From assembly GCF_029688845.1 (NCBI RefSeq), contig NZ_JARUKW010000011.1, positions 109,782-173,781 of the forward strand: a stretch of 64,000 nt of DNA. Reading direction: 5' to 3'. The DNA comes from Natronococcus sp. A-GB1. Its GTDB lineage: Archaea > Halobacteriota > Halobacteria > Halobacteriales > Natrialbaceae. This document shows positions 36,913-47,484 of the stretch, in pieces (positions within the stretch are counted from its first letter, which is position 1; every line of letters begins with the position of its first letter). Position numbers and translations under genes: made by a program. Below the pieces are notes generated by a model. The model did no database searches, was not told the origin of the DNA, and saw nothing but the letters and a program-made list of their open reading frames with translations.

Positions 36913-36915
36913 CTC

Positions 36916-39390
36916 ATGACCGACTACACTCACGAAGCCGGTTGCACGCTGTGTGAACTCCCCGTCGAGGGCAGCGACGTCACCGACGACGAGGGGAACC
37001 GCTTCTGCTGTGTCGGTTGCCGGGACGTCTACGACGCGCTCGGGGACGTCGAGGACGTCGCCCCCGAGGACGTCCGTCGTCAGCGCGAGGACGACGGGAC
37101 TCGAGAGGTGCCTGCCCATCACGAGTCGACCTATCTCGAGGTCGACGGGATGCACTGTGCGACCTGTGAGGCGTTCATCGAGTCCGCGGCGCTGCGAACC
37201 GAGGGCGTCAGTAACGCCGACTCGAGCTACGTCACCGACACGGTCCGGATCGATCACGATCCCGACGCCGTCTCACAGGCCGAACTCGAGGAGGCGATCA
37301 GCGGGCTGGGCTACAGTGCCTACGACCGCGAGGACTCGTTCATGCGACGGAAGGCCGACAACTGGATGATGGGCCGGATCATCGTCGGCGTCCTCATGGG
37401 GATGATGGTGATGATGCAGTACCTGCTGATCATCTACCCGACCTACTTCGGCGGGCTGTTCTACGACCAGCGGACGTACGAGTTCCTCAGTCAGGCGCTG
37501 GCGAGCGAACTTGCAACGCCGTTCTACCTGATGATCGCCGCGCTGACGACGATCGTGCTGGGCGTGACCGGCAAGCCGATCCTGCAGGGAGCCTACGTCG
37601 CCACGAAGACCCGGTCGCCGAACATGGATCTGCTGGTGACGATCGCGGCCGTCAGCGCCTACCTCTACAGCACGCTGTCGATCGCCGTCGGCGGCGACCA
37701 CATCTACTACGACGTCACCGTCGCGATCATCGTCATCGTCTCGGTCGGCAACTACTACGAGTCGACGATCAAGGAGAAGGCCACCGAGCGCCTCTCGGAT
37801 CTCACCGCCGTCCAGATCGACGAGGCCCGTCGCGTCGGCCCGGACGGGAGCCACGAGGAGGTCGCCGTCGACGACCTCGAGCCCGACGATCGGCTCCTCG
37901 TGCGGGCCGGCGAGCGGATCCCCGTCGACGGCGAGGTCGTCGAGGGTGAGGTCGCCGTCGACGAGGCCGTCGTCACCGGCGAGTCCCTGCCCGTCGGGAA
38001 GACGGCCGGCGACCAGGTCGTCGGCGGCTCGCTGGTCACCGACGGCGCCGTCACCGTCCGCGTCGGCGAGGACGCCACCAGCAGCCTCGATCGGGTCACC
38101 GAACTCGTCTGGGACCTCCAGAGCTCGAGCCACGGGATCCAGAAGCTCGCGGACAAGCTGGCGACGATCTTCGTCCCGCTCGTCCTCGTGCTCTCGGTCG
38201 TCGTGACGACGATCTACCTCCTGACCGGTGCAGGCGTCGCCGAGGCCCTGCTGATCGGGCTCACCGTGTTGATCGTCTCCTGTCCGTGCGCGCTCGGGCT
38301 GGCGACCCCGCTGGCCGTCGCGGCGGGGGTTCGGGACGCCCTCGAGCAGTCGATCGTCGTCTTCGACGACACCGTCTTCGAGCGCATCCGCGACGCTGAT
38401 ACTGTCGTCTTCGACAAGACGGGGACGCTGACGACCGGAGAGATGACCGTCGTCGAGACCGATCTCGACGAGGAACTGCTCGAAAAAGCTGCCCGGCTCG
38501 AGCGCCGTTCGGCCCACCCGATCGGGCGGGCGATCGCCGCCGAGCGCCCCGTCGCCGACGGCGGCACGCTCGAGGCCGAGTCGCCCCCGGACTCGGCTCG
38601 GGCCGACGACGAGCCCGAGGACGCCCTTGCGACTCGGGGGGCAGCCGACGACGGTATCGAGTCCTTCGAGAGCCACCGCAACGGCGTCTCGGGCCTCGTC
38701 GGCGGCGACGAGATCGTCGTCGGCCACCCCGACCTCCTTCGCGATCGGGGGGTGACGGTCCCCGACGACGTCGCCCGCCGTATCGAAGCGGGTCGCGAGA
38801 CGGGACGCGTCCCGGTCGCCGTCGGCCGAAACGGCGTCGCCGAGGGCGTGATCGTCGTCGGCGACGACCTCCGCGAGGGCTGGTCGGAGACGCTGTCGGC
38901 CATCGCGGAAACGGACACCGAGGTCGTCGTCCTCACCGGCGACGACGCCCGCGCGGCCCGTCGGTTCCGCGAGGAGCCGTCGGTCGACCGGGTGTTCGCG
39001 GGCGTCCCGCCGGAGGGGAAAGCCGAGACCGTCGACCGGCTCAAGAAGACGGGCCGGACGGTCATGATCGGCGACGGAACCAACGACGCCCCGGCGCTGG
39101 CCGCCGCCGACCTCGGGATCGCGCTCGGCGGCGGGACGGCGATGGCCGCCGACGCGGCCGACGTCGCGCTCGTCGACGACGACCTCGGCTCGGTCGACAC
39201 CGTCTTCGAACTCGCGCGGGCGACCGACCGCCGAGTGAAGGGCAACATCGGCTGGGCGTTCTGTTACAACGGGATCGCGATCCCGCTCGCGGTAACGGGA
39301 CTGCTCAACCCGCTGTTCGCCGCGCTCGCGATGGGAGCCAGCAGCCTGCTGGTCGTCACGAACTCCTCGCGGTCGCTGCTCGAGGACTGA
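36916..39390 (+). CDS. Copper-translocating P-type ATPase (CcoI/CopA type)
   Basis: An 824-residue P1B-ATPase. It has an N-terminal Cys-rich metal domain (Cys10, Cys13, Cys31, Cys32, Cys35), an HMA domain with Cys81-x-x-Cys84 (MHCATCEAF) and eight membrane helices. The transport motif is Cys456-Pro-Cys458 (SCPCALGLATPLA), the phosphorylated Asp500 is in FDKTGTLT, and the hinge is GDGTNDAP. The extra N-terminal Cys cluster is typical of CcoI/FixI proteins that export copper for oxidase assembly. An acidic insert (about 555-590) sits in the nucleotide domain. Confidence 0.93.
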   Translation: MTDYTHEAGCTLCELPVEGSDVTDDEGNRFCCVGCRDVYDALGDVEDVAPEDVRRQREDDGTREVPAHHESTYLEVDGMHCATCEAFIESAALRTEGVSNADSSYVTDTVRIDHDPDAVSQAELEEAISGLGYSAYDREDSFMRRKADNWMMGRIIVGVLMGMMVMMQYLLIIYPTYFGGLFYDQRTYEFLSQALASELATPFYLMIAALTTIVLGVTGKPILQGAYVATKTRSPNMDLLVTIAAVSAYLYSTLSIAVGGDHIYYDVTVAIIVIVSVGNYYESTIKEKATERLSDLTAVQIDEARRVGPDGSHEEVAVDDLEPDDRLLVRAGERIPVDGEVVEGEVAVDEAVVTGESLPVGKTAGDQVVGGSLVTDGAVTVRVGEDATSSLDRVTELVWDLQSSSHGIQKLADKLATIFVPLVLVLSVVVTTIYLLTGAGVAEALLIGLTVLIVSCPCALGLATPLAVAAGVRDALEQSIVVFDDTVFERIRDADTVVFDKTGTLTTGEMTVVETDLDEELLEKAARLERRSAHPIGRAIAAERPVADGGTLEAESPPDSARADDEPEDALATRGAADDGIESFESHRNGVSGLVGGDEIVVGHPDLLRDRGVTVPDDVARRIEAGRETGRVPVAVGRNGVAEGVIVVGDDLREGWSETLSAIAETDTEVVVLTGDDARAARRFREEPSVDRVFAGVPPEGKAETVDRLKKTGRTVMIGDGTNDAPALAAADLGIALGGGTAMAADAADVALVDDDLGSVDTVFELARATDRRVKGNIGWAFCYNGIAIPLAVTGLLNPLFAALAMGASSLLVVTNSSRSLLED

Positions 39391-39525
39391 GACGGCCGCC
39401 TACCGGTTTCCGGGCGATCGGAGGACGGCTCGCGGTCGCTTTGGAACCGACCGACAGCACTCCTTCGGCGACAGCGGAGCGATCTCAACGCGAACTAATT
39501 AGTTCTGGACATCCAATCGGGGGCT

Positions 39526-40779
39526 ATGTCTACGCGACCGGAGCTGTCGGAGTGGCTCTCCGACCGAGCGGGATTGGTCGTTCTCACTCTCATCAGCGTC
39601 CTGCTCGCGGCGCTCATCGTCCTGCCGTATCTCCAGTACGTCCTGCTCGGCGTGATCCTCGCGTACATTCTCATGCCCGCCCAGCGCCAACTCGAGAGGT
39701 ACGTCCGGTCGATGACCGCCGCGCTCGTGCTCGTCGTCGTCGCGATCCTGACGATCCTGCTGCCGGTGATGTACGTGCTCGCGGTCGCGCTGGGGCAGGC
39801 ACTCGACATCGCCATGGATGTCCAGGACGGGACGCTCAACGTCCAGGATATCGAACAGCAGATCGAAACGGAGTTCGGCTACTCGGTCGATCTGCAGGAG
39901 ACGTACACGACCTACCAGGAACCGATCGCGACCGGGCTACAGGAGGTCGCGACCGGTGCACTCGAGTTCGTCGGCGGCGTTCCGTCGATCGCCATCGGAC
40001 TGACGGTGACGGTGTTCGTGCTCTTTGCACTCCTCCGGGACGGCGATCGGCTCGTCAGCTGGGTGCAGTACGTCCTCCCCGTCGAGGACCACGTCCAGCG
40101 CGAACTCCTCACCGAACTCGATCAGCTCATGTGGGCGTCGGTCGTCGGCAACGTCGTCGTCGCGATGATCCAGGCCGTCCTGCTGGGCGTCGGGCTCATG
40201 TTCCTCGACGTGCCGGCAGTCGTCTTACTCACCGTCGCCGCGTTCGTCGCCGCGTTGCTTCCCCTGGTCGGCGTCTTCGCCATCTGGATGCCGGTTTCGA
40301 TCTACCTGGCGGTGATCGGCGAAACCATCCCCGCGGCGATCCTCGTCGGCTACGGCCTGCTCGTCAGCGCCTCCGATACGTACCTTCGACCCGCCCTCAT
40401 CGGGCGGACGAGCGCGTTCAACTCAGCGATCGTCGTCGTCGGAATCTTCGGCGGCCTCGTCGTCTTCGGTGCGGTCGGGCTCTTTATTGGCCCCGTCGTC
40501 CTCGGCGGCGCGAAGATCACGCTCGACCTGTTCGCCCGGGAGTGGGCGATCAGCGAGGGGAGCCCACCGGTCGGACCGCTTCCCGCAGCCGATCCCGCGG
40601 CCGACACGGCTCCGAACACGGGGATCACCGACGAGTCGCTGATCCCCGACGTGGAGGGCGACGACCCGGACGAGGAATCGACCCCGGAGCCTCCGGCCGA
40701 GTCTGAACCCGAACCGGAGTCCGGAGTCGACCCCGATCAGCCGGAGTCGCCGGGTTCGGAAACGGACTCCGCGGAGTGA
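39526..40779 (+). CDS. AI-2E family membrane transporter
   Basis: A 417-residue protein with about eight helices. The last third has the family pattern [20 protein letters not shown]. The C-terminal 70 residues are an acidic Pro/Glu tail. AI-2E proteins carry various small molecules or ions; Na+/H+ antiport has been shown for some halophile members, so the name need not indicate quorum sensing. An ACTAATTAG block about 28 bases upstream is a likely TATA box. Confidence 0.85.
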   Translation: MSTRPELSEWLSDRAGLVVLTLISVLLAALIVLPYLQYVLLGVILAYILMPAQRQLERYVRSMTAALVLVVVAILTILLPVMYVLAVALGQALDIAMDVQDGTLNVQDIEQQIETEFGYSVDLQETYTTYQEPIATGLQEVATGALEFVGGVPSIAIGLTVTVFVLFALLRDGDRLVSWVQYVLPVEDHVQRELLTELDQLMWASVVGNVVVAMIQAVLLGVGLMFLDVPAVVLLTVAAFVAALLPLVGVFAIWMPVSIYLAVIGETIPAAILVGYGLLVSASDTYLRPALIGRTSAFNSAIVVVGIFGGLVVFGAVGLFIGPVVLGGAKITLDLFAREWAISEGSPPVGPLPAADPAADTAPNTGITDESLIPDVEGDDPDEESTPEPPAESEPEPESGVDPDQPESPGSETDSAE

Positions 40780-40910
40780 TCGTCGCCTCCGCGAAGAGGT
40801 GCGTTCATTACCCCGTGTCCGTAACTACCACGTATCGTGTCTCGGAACGAAACCCGGATTCGACGCGATCGCACCGGGCGGAGCCGAGACGATCGGGACC
40901 CTCGCTACAC

Positions 40911-42248
40911 ATGAACGGATCACACGCTACCGGGAGCCCCTACGCTCCCTACACGGACGACGAACGGACGGCGATGCTCGAGTCGGTCGGCGTCGATGAC
41001 GTCGAGGAACTGTTCGACATCCCCGACGACGTTCGCTTCGACGACGCCTTCGGGATCGACGCGCGAAGCGAGCGGGAGACCCGTCGACTGGTACGATCGG
41101 TGCTGGGACGAAACGACGAGCTAACCGAGCTGCTCGGGCGGGGCCACTACGGCTACTACGTCCCCTCGCTGATCGACCACCTGGCGGATCGCTCCGAGTT
41201 TCTCACCTCCTACACGCAGTACCAGCCCGAGGTCTCACAGGGATTCCTGCAGGCGCTGTTCGAGTACCAGTCTCTTTTGGTCGAGCTGACCGGCCTCGAG
41301 GTCGCGAACTGTTCGATGTACGACGCGGCCACCGCGCTGGGCGAGGCCGCAACGCTCGCGGAACGGGTTCGGTCGACGAGCGGCCACCGCATCCTCGTCC
41401 CCGACCTCCTGCTCGAGGGACGGCGGAGCACGCTCGAGAACTACGTCGCCGGCACCGACCTCAAAGTCGAGACGTACCCGACCGACGACGCGAACGCCGA
41501 TCTCGACGCGCTCGCGGATGCCGTCGACGAGGACACCGTCATGGTCTACGCCGAGAACCCGACGGTGCGAGGGACGATCGAGGAGCGACTCGCCGAGATC
41601 GGCGACCTCGCAGGCGAGGCCGACGCGCTGTTCGTCCTCGGCTCGGACCCGGTCGCACTCTCCGTACTCCAGCGCCCTGGCGACGTCGGTGTCGACGTCG
41701 TCATCGGCGACGCGAGCGTGCTCGGGCTGCCGACGAGCTACGGGATGGGCCTCGGCCTGTTCGCCTGCCGCGAGGACTACCTCCGACAGGTACCGGGCCG
41801 GCTCGTCGGTGCCGGCGAGGACGCGACCGACCGACGGGCGTACACGCTGACGCTGCAGACCCGCGAACAGCACATCCGTCGGGAGCGCGCGACGAGTAAC
41901 ATCTGTACGAACCAGGCCTGGGTCGCGTTACGAACCGCGATGCACGCCGCGTACCTCGGGCCGGACGGCATGGTCGACCTCGCGAACCGCGGAGTGACGC
42001 GCGCGGACGACCTCGCCGAACGACTCGACGGCATCGTCGGCGTCACGGCGCCAACCCACAACCGACACCACCTCCGGGAGTTCGTCGCCCGCGTCGATCA
42101 ACCCGCACGGGCTGTCGCCGACGACCTCGAGAAGCGCGGCTTCGCCATCCACGTCGTCGGCGAACACGAGATTCAGGTGTGTGTCGCCGGCGTCCCCGAC
42201 GAGCGGATCGATCCGTTCGTCGACGCCTTTGCGGAGGTGGCCCGATGA
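40911..42248 (+). CDS. gcvPA: Glycine dehydrogenase (decarboxylating) subunit 1
   Basis: A 445-residue N-terminal half of the two-subunit P protein. Family features are [40 protein letters not shown] and the glycine-rich [13 protein letters not shown] segment. It works with GcvPB, with which it overlaps by four bases. The frame is open to 40776, but family homology starts near ATG 40911. Confidence 0.95.
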   Translation: MNGSHATGSPYAPYTDDERTAMLESVGVDDVEELFDIPDDVRFDDAFGIDARSERETRRLVRSVLGRNDELTELLGRGHYGYYVPSLIDHLADRSEFLTSYTQYQPEVSQGFLQALFEYQSLLVELTGLEVANCSMYDAATALGEAATLAERVRSTSGHRILVPDLLLEGRRSTLENYVAGTDLKVETYPTDDANADLDALADAVDEDTVMVYAENPTVRGTIEERLAEIGDLAGEADALFVLGSDPVALSVLQRPGDVGVDVVIGDASVLGLPTSYGMGLGLFACREDYLRQVPGRLVGAGEDATDRRAYTLTLQTREQHIRRERATSNICTNQAWVALRTAMHAAYLGPDGMVDLANRGVTRADDLAERLDGIVGVTAPTHNRHHLREFVARVDQPARAVADDLEKRGFAIHVVGEHEIQVCVAGVPDERIDPFVDAFAEVAR

Positions 42249-43735
42249 GCCGCGACGAATCCGAGCCGGCGACCGACGACCAGGTCCGGTATGATCAGGC
42301 CCGATACGTCGAGGACGGCCAGTACGAACCCCTGCTCTCGGAGAAGGATCGGACGCGAGTCGAGATCGGCGGCGACGACTCCCCGCTGCCCGACGACCTG
42401 ACGCGGGACTCCCTCGAGCTGCCGGCCCTCTCCGAGCCCGAGCTGGCCCGCCACTACACGCGCCTCTCGCAGATGATCTACGGGATCGACACCGGCCCCT
42501 ACCCGCTTGGCTCGTGTACGATGAAGTACAACCCCAAGTTCACCGAGGACGTGGCGGCGCTGCCCAAAGCTGCGGTCCATCCCGACCGCTCGGAGCGCTC
42601 GACACAGGGAACGCTCGAGCTCATGTACCGGTTACAGGACTATCTCGGGCGGATCGGCGGGATGGACGCGGTGACCCTTCAGCCGCCCGCGGGTGCGGCC
42701 GGAGAGTTCGTCGGCATCCGCGTCGCCGCGGCCTACCACGAACACAACGGCGAGGGCCACCGCGACGAAGTGATCGTTCCCGAGAGTGCCCACGGGACGA
42801 ACTTCGCCACGGCCGCACTGGGCGGCTACGACGTCGTTTCCCTGCCCAGCGACGACGAGGGGCGGGTCGACCTCGAGGCACTCGAGGCCGCCCTGAGCGA
42901 GAACACCGCAGCCCTGATGTTGACGAACCCGAACACGCTCGGGCTGTTCGAGCGCAACATCACCGAGATCGCCGAGATGGTCCACGACGTGGGCGGCCTG
43001 CTGTACTACGACGGGGCGAATCTCAACGCCCTGCTGGGACGGGCCCGACCGGGCGATATGGGCTTCGACGTGATGCACTACAACGTCCACAAGACGTTCG
43101 CGACGCCCCACGGCGGCGGTGGCCCCGGCGCCGGCCCGGTCGGCGTCGTCGACGAGCTGGCGCCGTTTCTGCCGGCCCCCCGCGTCCGCGAGGCTGGCGA
43201 CGACTCGAGCGGCTCCGAACCGGCCTACGAGCTGTTCGACCCCGATCACACCATCGGCAAGGTCCACGGCTATCAGGGCAACTGGCTCGTGCTCGTCAAG
43301 ACGTTCGCCTACATTGCCCGGCTGGGCGACGAGGGCCTGTTAGACGCCAGCGCGACGGCCGTGCTCAATGCGAACTACCTCGCGAGCCGCATCGAGTACG
43401 ACGTCCCCTACGAGCCGTTCCACCACGAGTTCGTCGCCAGCGCGGGCGACCAGGATGCGGCCGACGTCGCCAAACGAATGCTCGACTACGGCGTCCACCC
43501 GCCGACGACGAAGTGGCCCGAGATCGTTCCCGAGGCGCTGATGACCGAGCCGACGGAGGTCGAGAGCAAGGACACGCTGGATCGGCTCGCCGCCGCGTTC
43601 AACGCCGTCGCCGAAGAGGACGACGAGATCCTCGAGGCGGCCCCCGAGCGAACGGCCGCCCGTCGGATCGACCAAACGGCCGCGGCGCGGAGCCCGCGCC
43701 TGTCCTGGCACGCCCTCGAGAACGACGCCTCCTGA
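42245..43735 (+). CDS. gcvPB: Glycine dehydrogenase (decarboxylating) subunit 2
   Basis: A 496-residue PLP-binding subunit. The Schiff-base lysine lies in [20 protein letters not shown]. It decarboxylates glycine and passes the aminomethyl group to GcvH. With gcvT and gcvH at 27.1-28.6 kb, the window holds all parts but the shared lipoamide dehydrogenase. Residue lengths are normal. The start ATG 42245 overlaps the gcvPA stop. Confidence 0.96.
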   Translation: MSRDESEPATDDQVRYDQARYVEDGQYEPLLSEKDRTRVEIGGDDSPLPDDLTRDSLELPALSEPELARHYTRLSQMIYGIDTGPYPLGSCTMKYNPKFTEDVAALPKAAVHPDRSERSTQGTLELMYRLQDYLGRIGGMDAVTLQPPAGAAGEFVGIRVAAAYHEHNGEGHRDEVIVPESAHGTNFATAALGGYDVVSLPSDDEGRVDLEALEAALSENTAALMLTNPNTLGLFERNITEIAEMVHDVGGLLYYDGANLNALLGRARPGDMGFDVMHYNVHKTFATPHGGGGPGAGPVGVVDELAPFLPAPRVREAGDDSSGSEPAYELFDPDHTIGKVHGYQGNWLVLVKTFAYIARLGDEGLLDASATAVLNANYLASRIEYDVPYEPFHHEFVASAGDQDAADVAKRMLDYGVHPPTTKWPEIVPEALMTEPTEVESKDTLDRLAAAFNAVAEEDDEILEAAPERTAARRIDQTAAARSPRLSWHALENDAS

Positions 43736-43742
43736 AAACGGA

Positions 43743-44585
43743 CTACGTTCGGTACGGCTCGAGCATCGCCTCGTCGAACGCGACTGGCGCCCCGGAGCGG
43801 TCGAAACAGCCGTACTCGGTGATCCCCTCGATGTTCGTCCGGCCGTCGCTCGAGAGCGCGTGGGCGATCCGGATCGTCTCGTCGGTAATTTCGAGGACGT
43901 CGCAGTCGACCCGCAGCGTCGTCCCGAACAGAACTGGCGCCTTGAACTCCCAGCGCCAGTCCCGGATTCGGTAGGGTTCCTTGTCACCCCGCAGGTCGTC
44001 GAGGGGTGTGTCGTGGGTCTCGAGGTGACGCTCGAGGGCGACGTCGGCGAAACGTGGATACTCCTCGAAGTAGGCCAACTCGGCGCCCTCGATGTGTGGA
44101 CTGTGGATCTCGAACGACGAGGAGAACGATGCCAGCCCGTCGCCCGTATCGGTGCCGTCGTGGGGGCCGACCGACGGATCGCGATCGACGCTGGCGTCCG
44201 CGAACGCTGCCTTAACGTCCTCGGGCAGTTCCAGTGCGGCGCCGTCGGGCCCGATCGTCACGTGGGTCATTCGGGCGGTCGCCAGTCGCTCCCCGTTGCC
44301 GTCGTTGATCTCGTAGACCAGCTCCACGCTCGAGTCCCCGACGCGTCGGGGGACCGTCTCGACCGAGATCGTCTCGCCGATTCGGGGGTAGCGGTCGACG
44401 GAAGTACTGACGACCACCGGAGCGTAGGGGATCCCGTCGTCGGCGAGGATCTCCGCGAAGGAGTAGTCGAAGGCGGCGGCGATCTCCTGGGTCGAGATCA
44501 GCTGCCAGTCGAAAAACGACGCTCCGTGCGCGAGGGGGCCGGCGAACTCGCCGAACTGTACCCGGCGGTCGTCGATCGTTTGCAT
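43743..44585 (-). CDS. Double hotdog-fold acyl-thioesterase family protein
   Basis: This 280-residue protein consists of two hotdog domains (about 1-130 and 150-280). The second contains WRWEFKAPVLFGTTLRVDC, typical for dehydratase- or thioesterase-type double hotdogs. The substrate is unknown; acyl-CoA is likely. It is convergent with gcvPB, eight bases apart. Confidence 0.7.
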   Translation of the reverse strand: MQTIDDRRVQFGEFAGPLAHGASFFDWQLISTQEIAAAFDYSFAEILADDGIPYAPVVVSTSVDRYPRIGETISVETVPRRVGDSSVELVYEINDGNGERLATARMTHVTIGPDGAALELPEDVKAAFADASVDRDPSVGPHDGTDTGDGLASFSSSFEIHSPHIEGAELAYFEEYPRFADVALERHLETHDTPLDDLRGDKEPYRIRDWRWEFKAPVLFGTTLRVDCDVLEITDETIRIAHALSSDGRTNIEGITEYGCFDRSGAPVAFDEAMLEPYRT

Positions 44586-44834
44586 GTGTGTGGCTGTACG
44601 TCCCCGCCCGTTAGGATCGTACAGGAACCGGCAAGCGATGCTCGAGGGAAGGGAAACGGGGACCGACCGTGGTCGGCGACCGCCCCCGGATCGTCCCGTC
44701 CCCGTTCGAGTCGGCCAGTTAGATCGTTGTTAGGATCACCACAAAATAAATAACGTGTCGGGCAGGAACGAACAGTTAACGGGAATGTCGGTAGTGAAAC
44801 AAATCGTCCGAACGGGGCCGGCCGAAGTCGAGCG

Positions 44835-45356
44835 ATGATCGGATCGACGGCGACGTCCGTCGACGTCCTCCAGGCCGCGATCCGAGCCTTCGGCCTCCCG
44901 GTGCTGTTCGGGGTGTTCGTGCTGAAGGGAGCGCTCGTCGGCAAGGTCTTTCCGACGAGCGTCTTCCTCCCCGGCTACGTTGTCGGGGGCGGCTTCACGG
45001 GTCGCGAGGCCGCGCTCGTCGTCGTCGTCGTCACGATCGCCCACGTCCTCGGGCAGCTGGCGCTGTATCTCGCCGTCAGCCGCTACGGCTGGTCCGTTCT
45101 CGAGGAGCTCCCGTACGTCGAACTCGACCCGCAGTCGCCGCGGTACCGTCGGCTCGATCGCTGGTTCCAACGGTACGGCGGGCTCGCGATCTTCACGACC
45201 AACGTCGTTCCAGTGAGTCGGGGCATCATCGCCGTTCCCGCGGCGTTGAGTTCGTACTCGGCGGGTCGGTACGCGTTCCATATGTCGATCGCGACCGCGC
45301 TCTATCACAGCGTCTACGTCGGCGCCGCGCTCGCCAGCGTGGCGGTCCTGGCCTGA
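44835..45356 (+). CDS. DedA/VTT family membrane protein
   Basis: A 173-residue protein with about five helices. The paired re-entrant pattern PTSVFLPGYVVGGGF and TTNVVPVSRGIIAVPA is characteristic of VTT domains, which move lipids across membranes in characterised members. The role in archaea is unknown. A broad AT-rich region at about 44735-44755 is upstream. Confidence 0.82.
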   Translation: MIGSTATSVDVLQAAIRAFGLPVLFGVFVLKGALVGKVFPTSVFLPGYVVGGGFTGREAALVVVVVTIAHVLGQLALYLAVSRYGWSVLEELPYVELDPQSPRYRRLDRWFQRYGGLAIFTTNVVPVSRGIIAVPAALSSYSAGRYAFHMSIATALYHSVYVGAALASVAVLA

Positions 45357-45381
45357 ACCGCCGTCGGCGCTCTCCGGCCGG

Positions 45382-47079
45382 CTACCGCCCGCAGCCGTCG
45401 TGCCCACCCTCGAGGTGTTCGAGCAGAGCCGGATGAAGCGGGCCGTTCGAGCCCAGCAGGGCCGACCGCCCCTCCGTCTCGAGTTCGAAGACGAACGGTT
45501 CGCCCCGCTCGTCGGTGAGCCGGGCGCCAGCCTCGCGAGCGATCACCAGTCCAGCGGCGACGTCCCAGGGGTAGGTGTCGTACTCCCAGGTGGCGTCGGC
45601 ACTCCCACTGGCGAGGTAACAGAGATTGAGCGCGGTCGAACCGAGCCGTCTGACGCCGCGTGTCTCCTGGTAGAACCGCGTGAGAAAGGAGCCGTCGGGA
45701 TCGTAGCCGGAGATGAGCATGCTCTCGTCGAGGCGGTCCCGGCTGGTGGTCTCGATCGGATCGCCGTTCCGGCGGGCCGTCCCGCCGGCGATCGCGCTGA
45801 ACAGCTCGTCGGTCTCGGGGACGTAGACGACGCCGACGACGGGATACTCGTCCTCGAGCAGCGCGATCGCGATCGAGTAGTTGGGGTTGCCGTGGGCGAA
45901 GTTCCCGGTCCCGTCGAGGGGGTCGACTACCCAGGTGTAGCCGCCCTCGCGGACGTCTCGCGGCTGTTCTTCGGAGACGATTCCGTGGCCGGGGAACTCG
46001 TTTTCGATCACCGTCGTAATGATCCGGTTGGCCTGGTAGTCGGCCTCGGTGACGATGTCGGACTTGTCGCTTTTGACCCCGACGGACTCGACCTGCCCGT
46101 GGAGCTCCCGGAGCGGTTCGCCGGCCGCCTCGGCCGCCTCGGTGGCGATCGTCCGCGCGCGCTCGAGGAGGCCGTCACCGTCGACGCCGGTTTCCGACCG
46201 CGACGCGGGAACCCGCGGGGGCTCGTCGTCGCCGCGAACGTCCCAGCCGAGCTTCTTCGAAATCGCGGTGAAGAAGTGGTCGTCGTGGCTGGTGTGGACG
46301 ACGTGAGCGAGCTGTTCGGCACCGGTAACCAGCACCTCCTCGCCCTCCTCGAGGAGCGCGTTGGCTCGTCCGCCGTCGACCAGCAGGCTCGCGGGCCCCT
46401 GGGTACGGATCCGGAGTTCGGTCTCGGGCGAGACGACGATCGGTCGCACTCCGAGCTGGTGGGTGTGCAACGGAACCAGCTGGAGGGTGTGGTTGTTCGC
46501 GGGGTAGTGGATCGGACCGTTGGCCGACAGCGAGACGCCCGTCGACCCCGTCGGCGTCGAGACGGCGATCCCCGTTCCCTCGAACTCGCCGACGTACTCG
46601 TCGTCGGCGTAGACGTCCAGTCGGGTGATCTTCCGGTCGATCGGGTTCTCCGGCGGGACGTGCTCGATCATGACGTCGTTGATCCCGGTCGCCTCGAGGC
46701 CCGATCCGCGGACGGCGACCTGCTGGCGGCTGTCGATCGTCGCCCGACCGTGGATCACCTCGTCGAGGGCCGCCTCGAGGTCTTCGGGCTCGATCCGCGA
46801 GAGGAACGCGAGCGTTCCCGTGTTGACGCCGAGCTGGGGAACGCCTCTCGGGGCGAAGGTCTTGATCCCCTCGAGGAAGGTGCCGTCGCCGCCGATCGTG
46901 ACGCCGAGGGTGGCCCGGTTCCCGTCGTAGACCTCGTCGATCGACTCGCCGACGTCGACCGTCGAGAGCCCGATCCCGCGGTCGTCGGCCCAGGCCGCGA
47001 GGCGGGCGACGACGTCGTCGCTGTCGGGGCTGACGATCGCGATGATCTCCTCGGTGGTTGCGAGCCGACGTCCTTGCAT
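45382..47079 (-). CDS. NAD kinase fused to inositol monophosphatase/NADP phosphatase domain
   Basis: A 565-residue fusion. Residues 10-280 form an NAD kinase with GGDGTFLEG (63-71) and the NE/D-type ligand loop TGINDVMIEH. Residues 300-565 form a lithium-sensitive phosphatase with the metal site near SEEQ, Asp386-Pro-Leu-Asp389-Gly-Thr and PWDVAAG. The same fusion in methanogens (MJ0917) both makes and dephosphorylates NADP, so it probably tunes the NAD/NADP ratio. Confidence 0.92.
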   Translation of the reverse strand: MQGRRLATTEEIIAIVSPDSDDVVARLAAWADDRGIGLSTVDVGESIDEVYDGNRATLGVTIGGDGTFLEGIKTFAPRGVPQLGVNTGTLAFLSRIEPEDLEAALDEVIHGRATIDSRQQVAVRGSGLEATGINDVMIEHVPPENPIDRKITRLDVYADDEYVGEFEGTGIAVSTPTGSTGVSLSANGPIHYPANNHTLQLVPLHTHQLGVRPIVVSPETELRIRTQGPASLLVDGGRANALLEEGEEVLVTGAEQLAHVVHTSHDDHFFTAISKKLGWDVRGDDEPPRVPASRSETGVDGDGLLERARTIATEAAEAAGEPLRELHGQVESVGVKSDKSDIVTEADYQANRIITTVIENEFPGHGIVSEEQPRDVREGGYTWVVDPLDGTGNFAHGNPNYSIAIALLEDEYPVVGVVYVPETDELFSAIAGGTARRNGDPIETTSRDRLDESMLISGYDPDGSFLTRFYQETRGVRRLGSTALNLCYLASGSADATWEYDTYPWDVAAGLVIAREAGARLTDERGEPFVFELETEGRSALLGSNGPLHPALLEHLEGGHDGCGR

Positions 47080-47208
47080 CGAGTGGGTCGTCGAACCGCG
47101 AGACTATGGGTCTGGCGCTCGCCCTCCGATCGACCGAAAGCCGCGTTCGACGCCGCAAGAAGGCGCTCCGCGCCGTCCGAAACGCCGAAGTCGAGCGTTC
47201 GATCCGTT

Positions 47209-47373
47209 TCAGGCCGCACTCGAGTCGATGCCGTTGATCTGCACGAAGCCGTAGTCGCAGTCCGGACAGTGCCACTTGACCTTCTTGCCGAGGTGCAGCG
47301 TCGTGCTCGCGGCGCGGTAGAACGTCTTCTCTTCGCCGCAGTTCGGACACTCGTGGTCGAGTTCCAGGGCCAT
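47209..47373 (-). CDS. Small zinc-ribbon protein
   Basis: A 54-residue protein starting MALELDHECPNCGEEKTFYR with two Cys pairs, CPNC and CPDC, connected by a strand region. The ATG at 47373 is selected because a GTTTAAC block (TATA on the minus strand, about 47396-47404) lies 28 bases upstream and the Cys knuckle starts at residue 9. The longer frame up to 47847 is antisense to the adenosyltransferase gene. Similar zinc ribbons are widespread in haloarchaea. Confidence 0.75.
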   Translation of the reverse strand: MALELDHECPNCGEEKTFYRAASTTLHLGKKVKWHCPDCDYGFVQINGIDSSAA

Positions 47374-47484
47374 ACCGGTCACTACCGAATCGAGCGTGTT
47401 TAACGTACTGATTCGGGCGAGCGGGGACGATCGACCGCCGTCGCGGACGGCGAAGTTAAGTGCGAACCGTCCGTCGATCCCGTC

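Noticed and set aside
37273..38727. 484-codon minus-strand frame opposite the copper ATPase
   Set aside because: Shadow of a P-type ATPase with all motifs in the plus strand.
45400..47403. 667-codon plus-strand frame opposite the NAD kinase fusion
   Set aside because: Antisense shadow; repetitive Arg/Gly/Val composition and no domain.
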